64,000 nt of DNA, taken from an uncultured Bacteroidales bacterium (lineage in GTDB: Bacteria; Bacteroidota; Bacteroidia; Bacteroidales; P3). The position numbers were made by a program, and so were the translations under genes. Below the pieces are notes generated by a model. That model was not told the DNA's origin. It did not search any database and worked only from the letters and a program-made list of their open reading frames with translations. The stretch is from NCBI GenBank assembly GCA_947165255.1, contig CAMUZR010000004.1:62001-126000 (forward strand). The letters are read 5' to 3'. Below are positions 44,832 through 53,580 of this stretch, piece by piece. Numbering within the stretch: position 1 is the first letter of the stretch; each line of letters opens with the position of its first letter.

Positions 44832-45326
44832 CTATTCATTCTGAAATATCAAGGAGTCGTATGTCCCATAGGGCGGCCACATTTTTATATTCTGCATCTC
44901 GGAGGAAGGAGGAAATTGCAAGCGCCAACTTAAAAGCTGCAAGTCTTTCAAACTCAAGTCATAACGTTGTGCAATCAAATAATGCTCTTTGACGTATTCC
45001 CACCCGTACAACGCCAAAGTGTCAGCATTGAACACGAACACGATTAGGGTGTCATGTGTGTTCAAATCAACCTCATATGCATCCTTATTGACGAGTTCTT
45101 CATTATTTACAGAATGCGATTTCACCTCGCAAAACCAACCTGGTGTCGTTACATCTTGGACATACAAAAGGGTTGTGTCTGAATGGTTATGGCCTCTGCA
45201 TATATAAATGTCAGAGGCAGAAGCGTTGTAAAACGAGATATGGTGATGTTGAGTGTCACTATCCTTTGTGCAAGTCATGGCTGTAAATAACAGACCCCCA
45301 CAACATATCAGAACTATTTTTTTCAT
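44832..45326 (-). CDS. lipoprotein beside the RHS gene; candidate immunity protein
   Basis: A 164-residue lipoprotein. The start MKKIVLICC (45326) is preferred over a longer frame that overlaps the RHS stop, because it gives a proper signal peptide with a Cys near AMTC. Its C-terminal part contains DTLIVFVFNADTLALYGWEYV and YDLSLKDLQLLSW, a pattern I recall as a recurrent but unnamed Bacteroidetes lipoprotein family. It follows the RHS stop by 11 bases and precedes the displaced tip. That is the position where RHS systems place immunity genes; immunity is an inference. Confidence 0.7.
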   Translation of the reverse strand: MKKIVLICCGGLLFTAMTCTKDSDTQHHHISFYNASASDIYICRGHNHSDTTLLYVQDVTTPGWFCEVKSHSVNNEELVNKDAYEVDLNTHDTLIVFVFNADTLALYGWEYVKEHYLIAQRYDLSLKDLQLLSWRLQFPPSSEMQNIKMWPPYGTYDSLIFQNE

Positions 45327-45337
45327 AGGTTTTATTA

Positions 45338-48300
45338 TTAATGTTCCTCGTAGTTTTCTAATGAAAGCCAATTAATAATTCCAGTAATGGCGAACCACCC
45401 CGGCAAAATATAATCATACCACGCAGGGCGAAGTAGGCCATTATTCAAAACTGCCTGGTTTTGCGAATCGTCATATGGCAGACTATTGTCATAACCCCCA
45501 ATAGGGTTAACCCCGAATTTCCATCCCGTGTAATTATCAATATACTTGTTGAAATATTTGAATGCCCTAATATTCGCATCCTGCTCCGCAGGATGATAAT
45601 TATGATTTTTATGGCCCATACAATTGAGTCCGCTGGGTATACCATAACGGGACAGATAAACTATTCCAAAATTTTGGCTTTGAATATAATGTCCGTATTC
45701 GTGCTGGAATAAGTAGTTATTCGGATCGGCTTTAAGATTATTGTCTCCATTGATATAACTGCCGAGGGTTACAGCTCCCCAACCTCCCAAGTTATAAGTG
45801 ACAACGGTGGCTCCATACAAATAATCTATAGACTGAATGCCTCCATTCGTGAAGCCTATCCACTCGGACGCATTGGCAAATTGCGACAATGTAAAACCAG
45901 CTAATGTCTGAGGGGCTTGCCATGTAAACCGGGATACTATTTCCCAAACCTGGCCGAAAAATGATTTGTTTGGGTCGGTAATAAATAATCCGCCCCATAA
46001 CTTCAGGTCATTGCTGGCAATACGATTGGCTGTGTTCCACGCTGCCTCCCATCGATTATTTCCAGTGCTGAAAAATCCATGGATAAATCCTAAAATACAG
46101 GAGTCGATAATAAAGAACTCCCCATTTGGATCAGTATACATAACAGGGTTGTTGCCGCAGTAGGAGTAGCGGTTGAAACCTTGAGTGGAGAAGGGGTTCT
46201 GCACCTGTGGGTCGGGGGAGAAGAAGCGGCCAATGACTGGGTCGTAGAGACGGGCGTTCATGTTGATGATACCGAAGCGGTCGTAGTGTTCATGCCCAGT
46301 AAATCCGCGACGGAATGCAAAATTGCGGCCGTCCTGCGCCAAAGTCCAGTCGGAGGCACTCATGCGGTTGCCCCACGGATCGAAATGGCTACTTTGCACT
46401 ACCTGTTTGCTGCCATCCACGATACGGTCCCAACTTCCGAGAAGGTCGGTCTGAATATAATAGATGCTGTCAGTATTGGCAGTTATGTTGTATACATGCA
46501 ACGCTACGATTCTTCCATCAGCATAAATATAGTCAATATAGCGGGAGCTTGAAGAACTTAACTCCAGTTCGCAGTCTTTTGATATAAAATATGTAGTATT
46601 GACAATGCTATTGCCATTTTTCAAGATGGATTTCTCGCGTTGAAGACCACTGCCGTATGAGAGTTCCAATGACCACCCGTTTTCGCTGATGGTCGCTGGG
46701 CGGTTGCGGCTATTATATGTAACATCACACTGCGAGGAGGAAATTACCCCGTTGTCGTCAATAACTTCAACAACAGCGTGAGGTTTATCAGCATCGTAAA
46801 CATAATCGTAGCCACCGACCTTGCTGTTCTTGTTGATATTCCCATTATCTTCGTATGAGTAACTGTACGATTGTGTTCCGTTGATGCCAACGGAGGTCAG
46901 GCGGCCTAAAATGTCATAGGTATAATCTTCCTGCTGTCCAGTTTTTGTGTCCTTCTTGCGCGTGACATATCCATTCTCATTGTAAGAGTATTGGAGTGTA
47001 GAATACTGGCTACCTACATAATAGGTAGGCCCGACAATTGGGACAATCGGCTCATCGCCAGGGGTGATGGGAACAACTATATCTCCACCTTGAATTTCAT
47101 TGCCCTCAGTAGTGTTGGAAAGTGGGTCAATCCCGGGCCATATAATTTCGCGATACCCATATTTGACCTGAGTAGGCAGCCCCCATGCGTCATACGTGTA
47201 TTCAACGCCAGTGTTGTTGCCAAACCAACAACGTTTAGGTTGTCCGAGCGTATTGCGGGAATCGACAGTATATATGGCGGTGTTGGTGGTGTGGCTTTTC
47301 AAATACTTAAGCTGTCTGTTGTCGTCGTATTCATGTCGTAGCACAAAGCCGCTTGGGTATTGTGTGGTGTAAAGTTGCCCATTGCTGTCGTATGTATAGG
47401 TGTGGGTGTAGGGACTGCCGCCGATGTATTTTGTAACATTCGAGACACGCCCTACGGCATCATAATTCAGCAGTTGATAAATGGCGTTGTTGTGGTGGAC
47501 ACGTGTGACTTTTCCTTTCGTCGGTGCTGCTGTCCCGTAGATGTACCTATATACGTCTATACTACCATTCAAAGAATATGTCTTCGAGGCAACTCGTCCT
47601 TGATTGTCGTATGTTATTGTTGTTATGTCGCCTTTGCCGTCAGTTTGGGACAGCAGACTGCCCCATGCATCGAATGTGCTGGTTGTCACCCCAGCATCGG
47701 GGTCTGTCAGTGAAATGCGGTTGCCGCGACTGTCGGTTAGGATAGTGGTAATTCCACTTGCGGTGGTGATGCTTGTGCGGTCGTATATTTTACCACTATG
47801 CGACACTCTGTCGTAAGCGTATGACACCACTCCTCCATTATCCTCAATCCTAACCACACGCCCGGCAGCATCGTAATACTTCGTCGACTCGGCCCCAAGC
47901 TTGTCTACAACACTTTCTTGATAGAGATGCCCCGAATTACCGACACTGTAAGAATACGTGTTTTTTTTGTAATTTGACGAATCTTTTACAAGTCTGCCGA
48001 AAATGTCGTATTTATAAGTTTCCCACTTTTTTGATGAGGTCGATGTTGAGGTATTGGTGTAAGGCACCAGGGTCTGCTTTATCACCTGCCCTAGTTTGTT
48101 GTACACTATATCCATATAACCTTGACCAGCAACATAGGTGTGGGTTTTTCTGCCAAGGTAGTCATAGTAGGTACGGGTTTCGGGTTTGCCGTTCTCGGTT
48201 ACGGTAGTGTAGCAACAAGCGTTGCCCAGCCCACCAGAGGCATTTGTATAGGTGATTGTCTTGGTTGTCGCATCGGGGAATGTTGCAAACGTCATACGGC

Positions 48301-51300
48301 CAAGGCCATCATATTGGTATTGGGTAACAAGATTGTTGATGTCGGTTTCTGACAGACAATGTCCCGTGGCGGGGTCAAACGTTCTTTGCGTAACATTGCC
48401 TGCATGGTCGGTTGTGCGGATGACAAAACGGTAGGTCGGGTCGTAGGTGAACATTCTGGAACGTGGGCTATTATCCCCGCGTTGAGACGTTACAATTGAT
48501 GTCGGGAGACCGTAGCTATTATATGTATAAGTTTCCGTCGTGGATAATCCGCTGTTGTCAGACTGTGTTTTTGTCTGAGGATATCCGTAAATTGAGTAAG
48601 AAAACGATAAGGTATCACGCCGTGCAAGTGTACTTGATGAGTTATTATATTGTAACGTAGTAATTCGACTTGGCTTGACAACAGACACACCATTGGTTAG
48701 AGTATAGGAAGTGTACGAATAATTAGTGTTCAGACGAGACGTCGGCTCTGATGGGTTTGAAATGAAGCACCATGTTTTATTCAGTTGGGATGGTCTCCAA
48801 TGGGTTGTATTTAGTGTTGTCGAGATGACGATTTTGGTGTTTTTCAAATAATCATAGTTTGTTGAATTAGATACATACGGTAAGAAAGACACATTGCCAG
48901 AAACAGTTGTACGATATTTGCTACTATTGATATTGATGGTTTTTGAAACAAGAATATCATCCGTAGGCTGGATGAGGTGTGATTTGGCACTCCAATAGCG
49001 GTTGTTTCCTATATTGATTTGACCATGCAAGACATAATTAACCACACTGTCCGGCATCAGCATGGCGAAAGTAGCATTTGCCCCTTTCGGCACGCGGGAG
49101 AAAAAAGTCTCAGACACGTTGCTGTTGTTCTTCGTGCCGAACTCTGCGAAGCCAATAAATTGATGCCGATTTACATCATATTGGGCATCTCCATAGTAGA
49201 AACAAGTGGTGTCGAATCCATTCAATCCATTTGAAATGATAAGGTTTTTGACCAATGGCAGGGGCATCCAGTTCATACCCGCCCCGAAATAGCGGGTGGG
49301 CATGAGAGATATTGTGCTGTATTCCAGCTTAATCTTCTTTCCAGCATTATCTGTAATTTGGCTTACAAAATAATTTGGAAAACCATCTTTGTAAAAATAT
49401 TTTATTGACCCCATCTGCCCACCGCCGTTTGGGTTGCTAAAAAGAATGTCGACGATGCCGTTGCCGTCAAAATCGCCTAGTGAATAATAAGATTTTCTAA
49501 TGAGCTGCCCTGTAGACTGCGTGATATTTCCAATTGAATATGTAAAGAAATTGTAATCAAAACAACCTTTAGAAATCAAGTACTTTATTGTTCCTTCTCC
49601 TTGAGATTGTATTATATCGCTTTTGCCATCGCCATTTATATCAAGAATAACAGGTGGATATACAGGTTCATGGGGCATTGAAGTAAGGTGGGTGCCAATT
49701 AGGTCTGTGATTGGCCTCAGCGTCCATGAATTCTTGCCGTTTCGGATGGCCAATAACCATTGCGAACTATTTGTTGGAAGGAAGAGAATGTCCGACATCC
49801 CATCTCCGTTAAAGTCTCCGGGAAGACAATACTGATTTGTGTCAGATAATGGATATGTTTCTTTTTGTTCCCAAAGGTTTGTGACATTATTGTATGAATA
49901 TAGGTGAGCATTTGATTGGTAGAGCAATAATAAATCAGTCTTTCCATCACCGTCAAAATCTCCGGGACAATAGCTGTAGAATGGGGTTGGTAGGATTGTA
50001 TTGGGGTTGGCCATCCCTTCAAAATGATATGAGAACAGATGGTTACCATTCTCCAATGCGACAGGTTCCACAACTCCGTCGCCATCAAAGTCCCCTAAAG
50101 AAACAAAACTCGCGCTAGAATAGAACAACGGTGTTTCAGTAACATTTAGTGAATTATCGATTTTGAGAGAAAGCCACATACCGTCAGATGGCCTATGATA
50201 TATCAGTTCGTCTACACCATCTCCGTCAATATCGCCCGCTGTCATTGACTCAAACATGAGTTCATTTTGGTTAGACATATTTGGAAAATGGTAGTTGATG
50301 GATTGCATTTGCCAGTTTGATTCTCCCGCCACCCCTGTGTGGATATATGCGTTCAGAGAGTTTTTGTCGACGGCAACATAATCATATATTCTATCGCTAT
50401 TGAAATTCCCTGCAACAACATAATATCCTCCGGTTAGGGTTGAAACGACTTCGTCTGTCACCATTTGAGAAGGCTGATTGTTCCATATTACAGATGTAGT
50501 GGACAACAATTCATTGTTTGAGCCATACAGACAGATGGAGGATAGGCGGTCATATTGCAAAGTGGCATTGTAATGAAAACGATACTTGCGTACTTGCGAC
50601 TCTTGGTGTCGTACAATAATATTTTTTAAACGTTTGCTTTGACGAATTTGTTGCCCATTAACATATCCATCATTCGGATTCGTCATTGTTTCATATTCAA
50701 AGCAGACAGTTGCGTAAGCGGGAGTCCCGTCAGAAAGGAAAGTGTAATCAATATGGTCAATCCATATTTCACCGTCAACTTGCTGATAATAATATTTCAT
50801 GTAGTTACCAGCGGGGTCGGTTATTTTGCTTGCCATCCACGACAAACACTTTCCGCTGTTCACTATCAGCTGTGCATCAACACCTCTGCCATATTCGACA
50901 ACTGTGCCGTCTTGCAAGGTTTGTGTGAAAAAAAAGTTATTGGATGTGCCAACCTTATTGACACGTGAAAAGTCTTCCACCTCAAAGCAATAAACCGCAT
51001 TGGTGGCTTGATATGAGGTGCCCGAAAGTAGAAGCATCCTGTTTCCGTCAAGGGCAAAGCGATCGGTTGTGTCATATCCAACAGGGATAATGTTTCCATC
51101 GTAATACCTGTTTTGAGGAACGCGAGTTATGCTAGATATGCCTTGCAGTCCCCATTTCTGTCCGAAGACATTTAGCCCGGACATGCTGTTATAAACGACA
51201 GACAAGTTGGGCTGCAACCCATTTGTCCCAGGAACAACCTCAATAGGAATGGTATAGGTCGCCGCACCAATGGCGGAAACATCAACCGTGGCGGGTATCA

Positions 51301-51373
51301 CAGCAGGTTGTGCGGAGGCATTTGCGGCGAGGACAACTGCCAAGACAAATAGAGTCGTCTTGATATACTTCAT
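45338..51373 (-). CDS. SpvB/RHS-type secreted giant protein with an HExxH C-terminal domain
   Basis: A 2011-residue protein with a signal peptide (1-22). The N-terminus (about 35-120) is the SpvB/TcaC-like domain (YTIPIEVVPGTNGLQPNLSV, ... GLNVFGQKWGLQGISSITR). Several FG-GAP/VCBS-type repeats follow (GDFDGDGKTDLLLL, GDFNGDGMSDILFL, LDINGDGKSDII). YD repeats then lead to the RHS core ending in GFNRYSYCGNNPVMYTDPNGE (ends near 1751). The last 260 residues form the variable tip, with HEYGH (1891-1895) and a possible third ligand Glu1930 in HPAEQDA, a zincin pattern. A toxin or processing protease is plausible. Its DNA is more AT-rich than the genes around it. Confidence 0.88.
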   Translation of the reverse strand: MKYIKTTLFVLAVVLAANASAQPAVIPATVDVSAIGAATYTIPIEVVPGTNGLQPNLSVVYNSMSGLNVFGQKWGLQGISSITRVPQNRYYDGNIIPVGYDTTDRFALDGNRMLLLSGTSYQATNAVYCFEVEDFSRVNKVGTSNNFFFTQTLQDGTVVEYGRGVDAQLIVNSGKCLSWMASKITDPAGNYMKYYYQQVDGEIWIDHIDYTFLSDGTPAYATVCFEYETMTNPNDGYVNGQQIRQSKRLKNIIVRHQESQVRKYRFHYNATLQYDRLSSICLYGSNNELLSTTSVIWNNQPSQMVTDEVVSTLTGGYYVVAGNFNSDRIYDYVAVDKNSLNAYIHTGVAGESNWQMQSINYHFPNMSNQNELMFESMTAGDIDGDGVDELIYHRPSDGMWLSLKIDNSLNVTETPLFYSSASFVSLGDFDGDGVVEPVALENGNHLFSYHFEGMANPNTILPTPFYSYCPGDFDGDGKTDLLLLYQSNAHLYSYNNVTNLWEQKETYPLSDTNQYCLPGDFNGDGMSDILFLPTNSSQWLLAIRNGKNSWTLRPITDLIGTHLTSMPHEPVYPPVILDINGDGKSDIIQSQGEGTIKYLISKGCFDYNFFTYSIGNITQSTGQLIRKSYYSLGDFDGNGIVDILFSNPNGGGQMGSIKYFYKDGFPNYFVSQITDNAGKKIKLEYSTISLMPTRYFGAGMNWMPLPLVKNLIISNGLNGFDTTCFYYGDAQYDVNRHQFIGFAEFGTKNNSNVSETFFSRVPKGANATFAMLMPDSVVNYVLHGQINIGNNRYWSAKSHLIQPTDDILVSKTININSSKYRTTVSGNVSFLPYVSNSTNYDYLKNTKIVISTTLNTTHWRPSQLNKTWCFISNPSEPTSRLNTNYSYTSYTLTNGVSVVKPSRITTLQYNNSSSTLARRDTLSFSYSIYGYPQTKTQSDNSGLSTTETYTYNSYGLPTSIVTSQRGDNSPRSRMFTYDPTYRFVIRTTDHAGNVTQRTFDPATGHCLSETDINNLVTQYQYDGLGRMTFATFPDATTKTITYTNASGGLGNACCYTTVTENGKPETRTYYDYLGRKTHTYVAGQGYMDIVYNKLGQVIKQTLVPYTNTSTSTSSKKWETYKYDIFGRLVKDSSNYKKNTYSYSVGNSGHLYQESVVDKLGAESTKYYDAAGRVVRIEDNGGVVSYAYDRVSHSGKIYDRTSITTASGITTILTDSRGNRISLTDPDAGVTTSTFDAWGSLLSQTDGKGDITTITYDNQGRVASKTYSLNGSIDVYRYIYGTAAPTKGKVTRVHHNNAIYQLLNYDAVGRVSNVTKYIGGSPYTHTYTYDSNGQLYTTQYPSGFVLRHEYDDNRQLKYLKSHTTNTAIYTVDSRNTLGQPKRCWFGNNTGVEYTYDAWGLPTQVKYGYREIIWPGIDPLSNTTEGNEIQGGDIVVPITPGDEPIVPIVGPTYYVGSQYSTLQYSYNENGYVTRKKDTKTGQQEDYTYDILGRLTSVGINGTQSYSYSYEDNGNINKNSKVGGYDYVYDADKPHAVVEVIDDNGVISSSQCDVTYNSRNRPATISENGWSLELSYGSGLQREKSILKNGNSIVNTTYFISKDCELELSSSSSRYIDYIYADGRIVALHVYNITANTDSIYYIQTDLLGSWDRIVDGSKQVVQSSHFDPWGNRMSASDWTLAQDGRNFAFRRGFTGHEHYDRFGIINMNARLYDPVIGRFFSPDPQVQNPFSTQGFNRYSYCGNNPVMYTDPNGEFFIIDSCILGFIHGFFSTGNNRWEAAWNTANRIASNDLKLWGGLFITDPNKSFFGQVWEIVSRFTWQAPQTLAGFTLSQFANASEWIGFTNGGIQSIDYLYGATVVTYNLGGWGAVTLGSYINGDNNLKADPNNYLFQHEYGHYIQSQNFGIVYLSRYGIPSGLNCMGHKNHNYHPAEQDANIRAFKYFNKYIDNYTGWKFGVNPIGGYDNSLPYDDSQNQAVLNNGLLRPAWYDYILPGWFAITGIINWLSLENYEEH

Positions 51374-51384
51374 AATTATGTTCC

Positions 51385-51816
51385 TTATTTTTTAATTATT
51401 TTCCATATAGTATGTTCCTCATTCACATAAAGGTCAATAATGTAGTACCCTGTTGGATATGTGGATAAATCCAATTCGACGGCATACCCATCACCTTCTT
51501 GCTCGTGAATAAGTCGGCCATGGCTGTCAAACAAACGGATCTTGCTGTTGCCTATCTCGTCTCCACCCTGCATTTCTACGTATACTTTGCCCTGTGTGGG
51601 ATTGGGGTATACTTTCATTAGAACTGACTGCATCTGATCAATGTAATAAGTCGAATCAGAGTAGCTTCCACCCTTTGCCATCATGGAGACCTGCAACACC
51701 TTACGTGTTATCCTGTTCCCAGCTGCATCATAAGATATTTCAATGGGCAGAGGGCTCTGGGCATAAGAGAAAGGTGCGATTGCCACCAAAGACATAAATA
51801 TAAATATTTTTCTCAT
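51385..51816 (-). CDS. small secreted protein with a YD-repeat remnant and T9SS sorting domain
   Basis: A 143-residue protein with a signal peptide ending YAQ. Residues about 26-40 read ISYDAAGNRITRKVL, a single YD-repeat-like motif as in RHS proteins. Residues about 68-143 form a T9SS type A sorting domain (VYPNPTQGKVYVEM to EHTIWKIIKK). It starts the RHS operon, 11 bases before the RHS gene. The sorting signal is on this small partner and not at the RHS C-terminus, where the tip sits. Confidence 0.85.
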   Translation of the reverse strand: MRKIFIFMSLVAIAPFSYAQSPLPIEISYDAAGNRITRKVLQVSMMAKGGSYSDSTYYIDQMQSVLMKVYPNPTQGKVYVEMQGGDEIGNSKIRLFDSHGRLIHEQEGDGYAVELDLSTYPTGYYIIDLYVNEEHTIWKIIKK

Positions 51817-51948
51817 AATCTGTGTTATTAACTCTTGTTGGTGTTATGTATGGGTTCATTATTACGTGCGCCAATGGTACTTCATTATGACACTAATAAT
51901 TTAAATGTTAAGTTCTTGCACATATATTTTTTGTTTGATAAGTTCTTA

Positions 51949-51978
51949 CAAAGATACTAATTATTTCCGAACTATCAA
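51949..51978 (-). promoter_or_regulatory. promoter of the RHS operon
   Basis: The minus strand reads TTG (51976-51978), a 19-base spacer and TATCTTTG (51949-51956), a close match to the Bacteroidetes consensus. The first ATG is about 133 bases downstream. Confidence 0.75.
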
Positions 51979-52107
51979 ATTATATATTTGAAAGCGAGAA
52001 AACTCCAACTGAATATCCCGCACTTATCCCGCACGAATACGGTATGAATCCACCACGTATCCGCCACGAAAGCGGACATATCCCGATTCCGTTTTTTGCC
52101 ACTACCG

Positions 52108-52115
52108 TACTTTTG
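52108..52115 (+). promoter_or_regulatory. -7 promoter element (TACTTTTG) ahead of a truncated reading frame
   Basis: Exact TAnnTTTG match on the plus strand, 100 bases upstream of the short frame at 52216. It is consistent with the 5' end of a gene whose body has been lost. Confidence 0.4.
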
Positions 52116-52215
52116 CACCGTCTTTCAAAGCTAAGCCTCGCAGGTGCACATGCCGAGTTAAGCCAAGAGGACAGCCAACAAAAGTTTAACATTAAAAACA
52201 GAAAGGAAAAACATT

Positions 52216-52302
52216 ATGGCAAAAAAATTCGGTGTCAACACCAAAATCAGGAAAAGACACATTTTATTTTATCGAAATAACTTGTCATACTTTAGTTACT
52301 AA
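52216..52302 (+). pseudogene. truncated gene start (28 codons)
   Basis: The frame starts MAKKFGVNTKIRKRH after an A-rich, ribosome-binding-like leader. It then enters the first copy of the 52258-52376 repeat and stops after 28 residues. The parent family is not identified. The likely explanation is disruption of a basic-protein gene by the repeat-associated insertion. Confidence 0.35.
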
Positions 52303-52376
52303 AAACTAGTAATTTGCACAAGCCGTTATGTCACATTTTATTAACAAAATAACTTGTCAAACTTTAGTTAAGTTAT
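52258..52376 (+). repeat. two direct copies of a ~43-bp repeat (right border of RHS island)
   Basis: CACATTTTATT followed by AAATAACTTGTCA and ACTTTAGTTA occurs at 52258-52300 and again at 52332-52372, with small differences. The core ACTTGTCAAACTTTAGT is the same motif, in the opposite orientation, as at 44169-44190. Confidence 0.65.
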
Positions 52377-52401
52377 TGTCGGGTTTTTAAAAAAAATTCT
52401 G

Positions 52402-52409
52402 TATCTTTG
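52402..52409 (+). promoter_or_regulatory. -7 promoter element (TATCTTTG) of the gene at 52599
   Basis: Exact TAnnTTTG match with a TTG 23 bases upstream (52376-52378), a longer spacer than usual. The border repeat lies just upstream and may supply the -33 region. Confidence 0.5.
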
Positions 52410-52598
52410 CCGGAGAATTAGCGTCATGACCATTATGTACTAAATAACTGACCTAATATTTATTAAGACTGATTTGCTTGCTTTGTAGGGTGCCCCAGGC
52501 ATCCGGCGAGAGGGATGCTGTGTCCCTACGGTGGAGAGTTTTTTGACATAAAGGGGCGCCTGCAAGTTGCGAATTTGTTCAATTTAAATTTTTCAGTT

Positions 52599-53084
52599 AT
52601 GAGTAGAAAAAGAATTAAACGCAATGGCGTAATGGTGGCATGGAGCAATGGCGAACGCATCCATTTGAATTCGGAACAGATGAAGGAACTGGATGAAGAG
52701 TATGGCCGCAAATTGGACCAGATGTATGGTCGCTATAGGGACTGTCGCTGGTCTCAGAGGGCGGAGATGCTGCGTGTCGAGAGCGGCCTTAATGAGGAAT
52801 TCAGTGACCGACTGTGGGAGTTGGACAGGCATGTGCAGAGCCTCTGCTGCCTGATGGATGCAGCGGTGATTCTGATTGACTGGGACAGCGTGGTGTTGGG
52901 GCCTGAAACCAATTATTATCACCCCAATTTGGTAATGTTCAGGATGCTGATTGGGCGGTGCCGTGAGCGACTTGAACAGGACCCCACGCTGAAGCCGCTT
53001 TTCAAAAGCAGCGTGGCGCTAAGCTTGTACGAAGAGATGGAGGCCGTGTATGCCGGGTATAAGGGACTTGGGTGGGTTGTGTGA
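52599..53084 (+). CDS. hypothetical protein, helical and charged
   Basis: A 161-residue protein with a basic start (MSRKRIKRN) and no signal peptide. Residues about 20-110 are rich in Glu/Arg and predicted helices, with LNSEQMKELDEEYGRKLDQM and YHPNLVMFRMLIGRCRERLEQD. I do not recognise the family. An upstream in-frame ATG exists (52515), but the start at 52599 is better because the added stretch is not conserved-looking. It ends at a strong bidirectional hairpin. Confidence 0.6.
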   Translation: MSRKRIKRNGVMVAWSNGERIHLNSEQMKELDEEYGRKLDQMYGRYRDCRWSQRAEMLRVESGLNEEFSDRLWELDRHVQSLCCLMDAAVILIDWDSVVLGPETNYYHPNLVMFRMLIGRCRERLEQDPTLKPLFKSSVALSLYEEMEAVYAGYKGLGWVV

Positions 53085-53092
53085 GTAAAAAG

Positions 53093-53137
53093 GTTCTGCA
53101 TTCTGAGTGGCTGCCGCCCTTGCTCAGAATGCAGAAC
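53093..53137. terminator. bidirectional hairpin terminator
   Basis: A perfect 15-bp stem, GTTCTGCATTCTGAG with CTCAGAATGCAGAAC, encloses a 15-base loop. It sits between the convergent genes at 52599 and 53161. Confidence 0.85.
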
Positions 53138-53160
53138 TTGGAATTCAGAATAATTCTGGT

Positions 53161-53580
53161 TTATTCTTCACGCTTTAGGCGGAAGGTGAATTTCTTCTGT
53201 AGTTTGTCGCGTAGAAAATAGAGGATGAGGCCATAGAGACAGACTACGAGGAGTGAAAGAAGGGCGGTGAGGCCGTCGCCGAGGTGCATGAGGTAGAAGG
53301 CGACGAAGGAACCCAGAAGGAGCAGGCCGGGCATGACGTAGGCGATAAGGACGGCTTTGAAGCCGTTGCCGCTTTGGATGACCACGGTGACATGGTCGCC
53401 GGGGCTGTACTGCTGCCAGTCGGCGGTTTGGACTTCGACAGTCTTGTCTTTTGAATCGGCAAATCCGCATTTGGCATGGGCTTCGCACGTGGCGCAGGCA
53501 CTGGAAACTCGCATTTGGACGGTGACTGTGCCGGGGACGGTTTTAGTGACCGTGCCGGGGTGGGTGGCTATTTTCTCCAT
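53161..53580 (-). CDS. RseC/MucC-like membrane protein
   Basis: A 139-residue protein with a cysteine cluster in SSACATCEAHAKCGF (about 27-41), a short soluble beta region and two hydrophobic helices (about 78-98, 103-123). This is the RseC/MucC layout of SoxR-reducing-system proteins. In Bacteroidetes the gene often precedes rnf genes, but none follows here. It overlaps the WG-repeat gene by 13 bases. Confidence 0.88.
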   Translation of the reverse strand: MEKIATHPGTVTKTVPGTVTVQMRVSSACATCEAHAKCGFADSKDKTVEVQTADWQQYSPGDHVTVVIQSGNGFKAVLIAYVMPGLLLLGSFVAFYLMHLGDGLTALLSLLVVCLYGLILYFLRDKLQKKFTFRLKREE

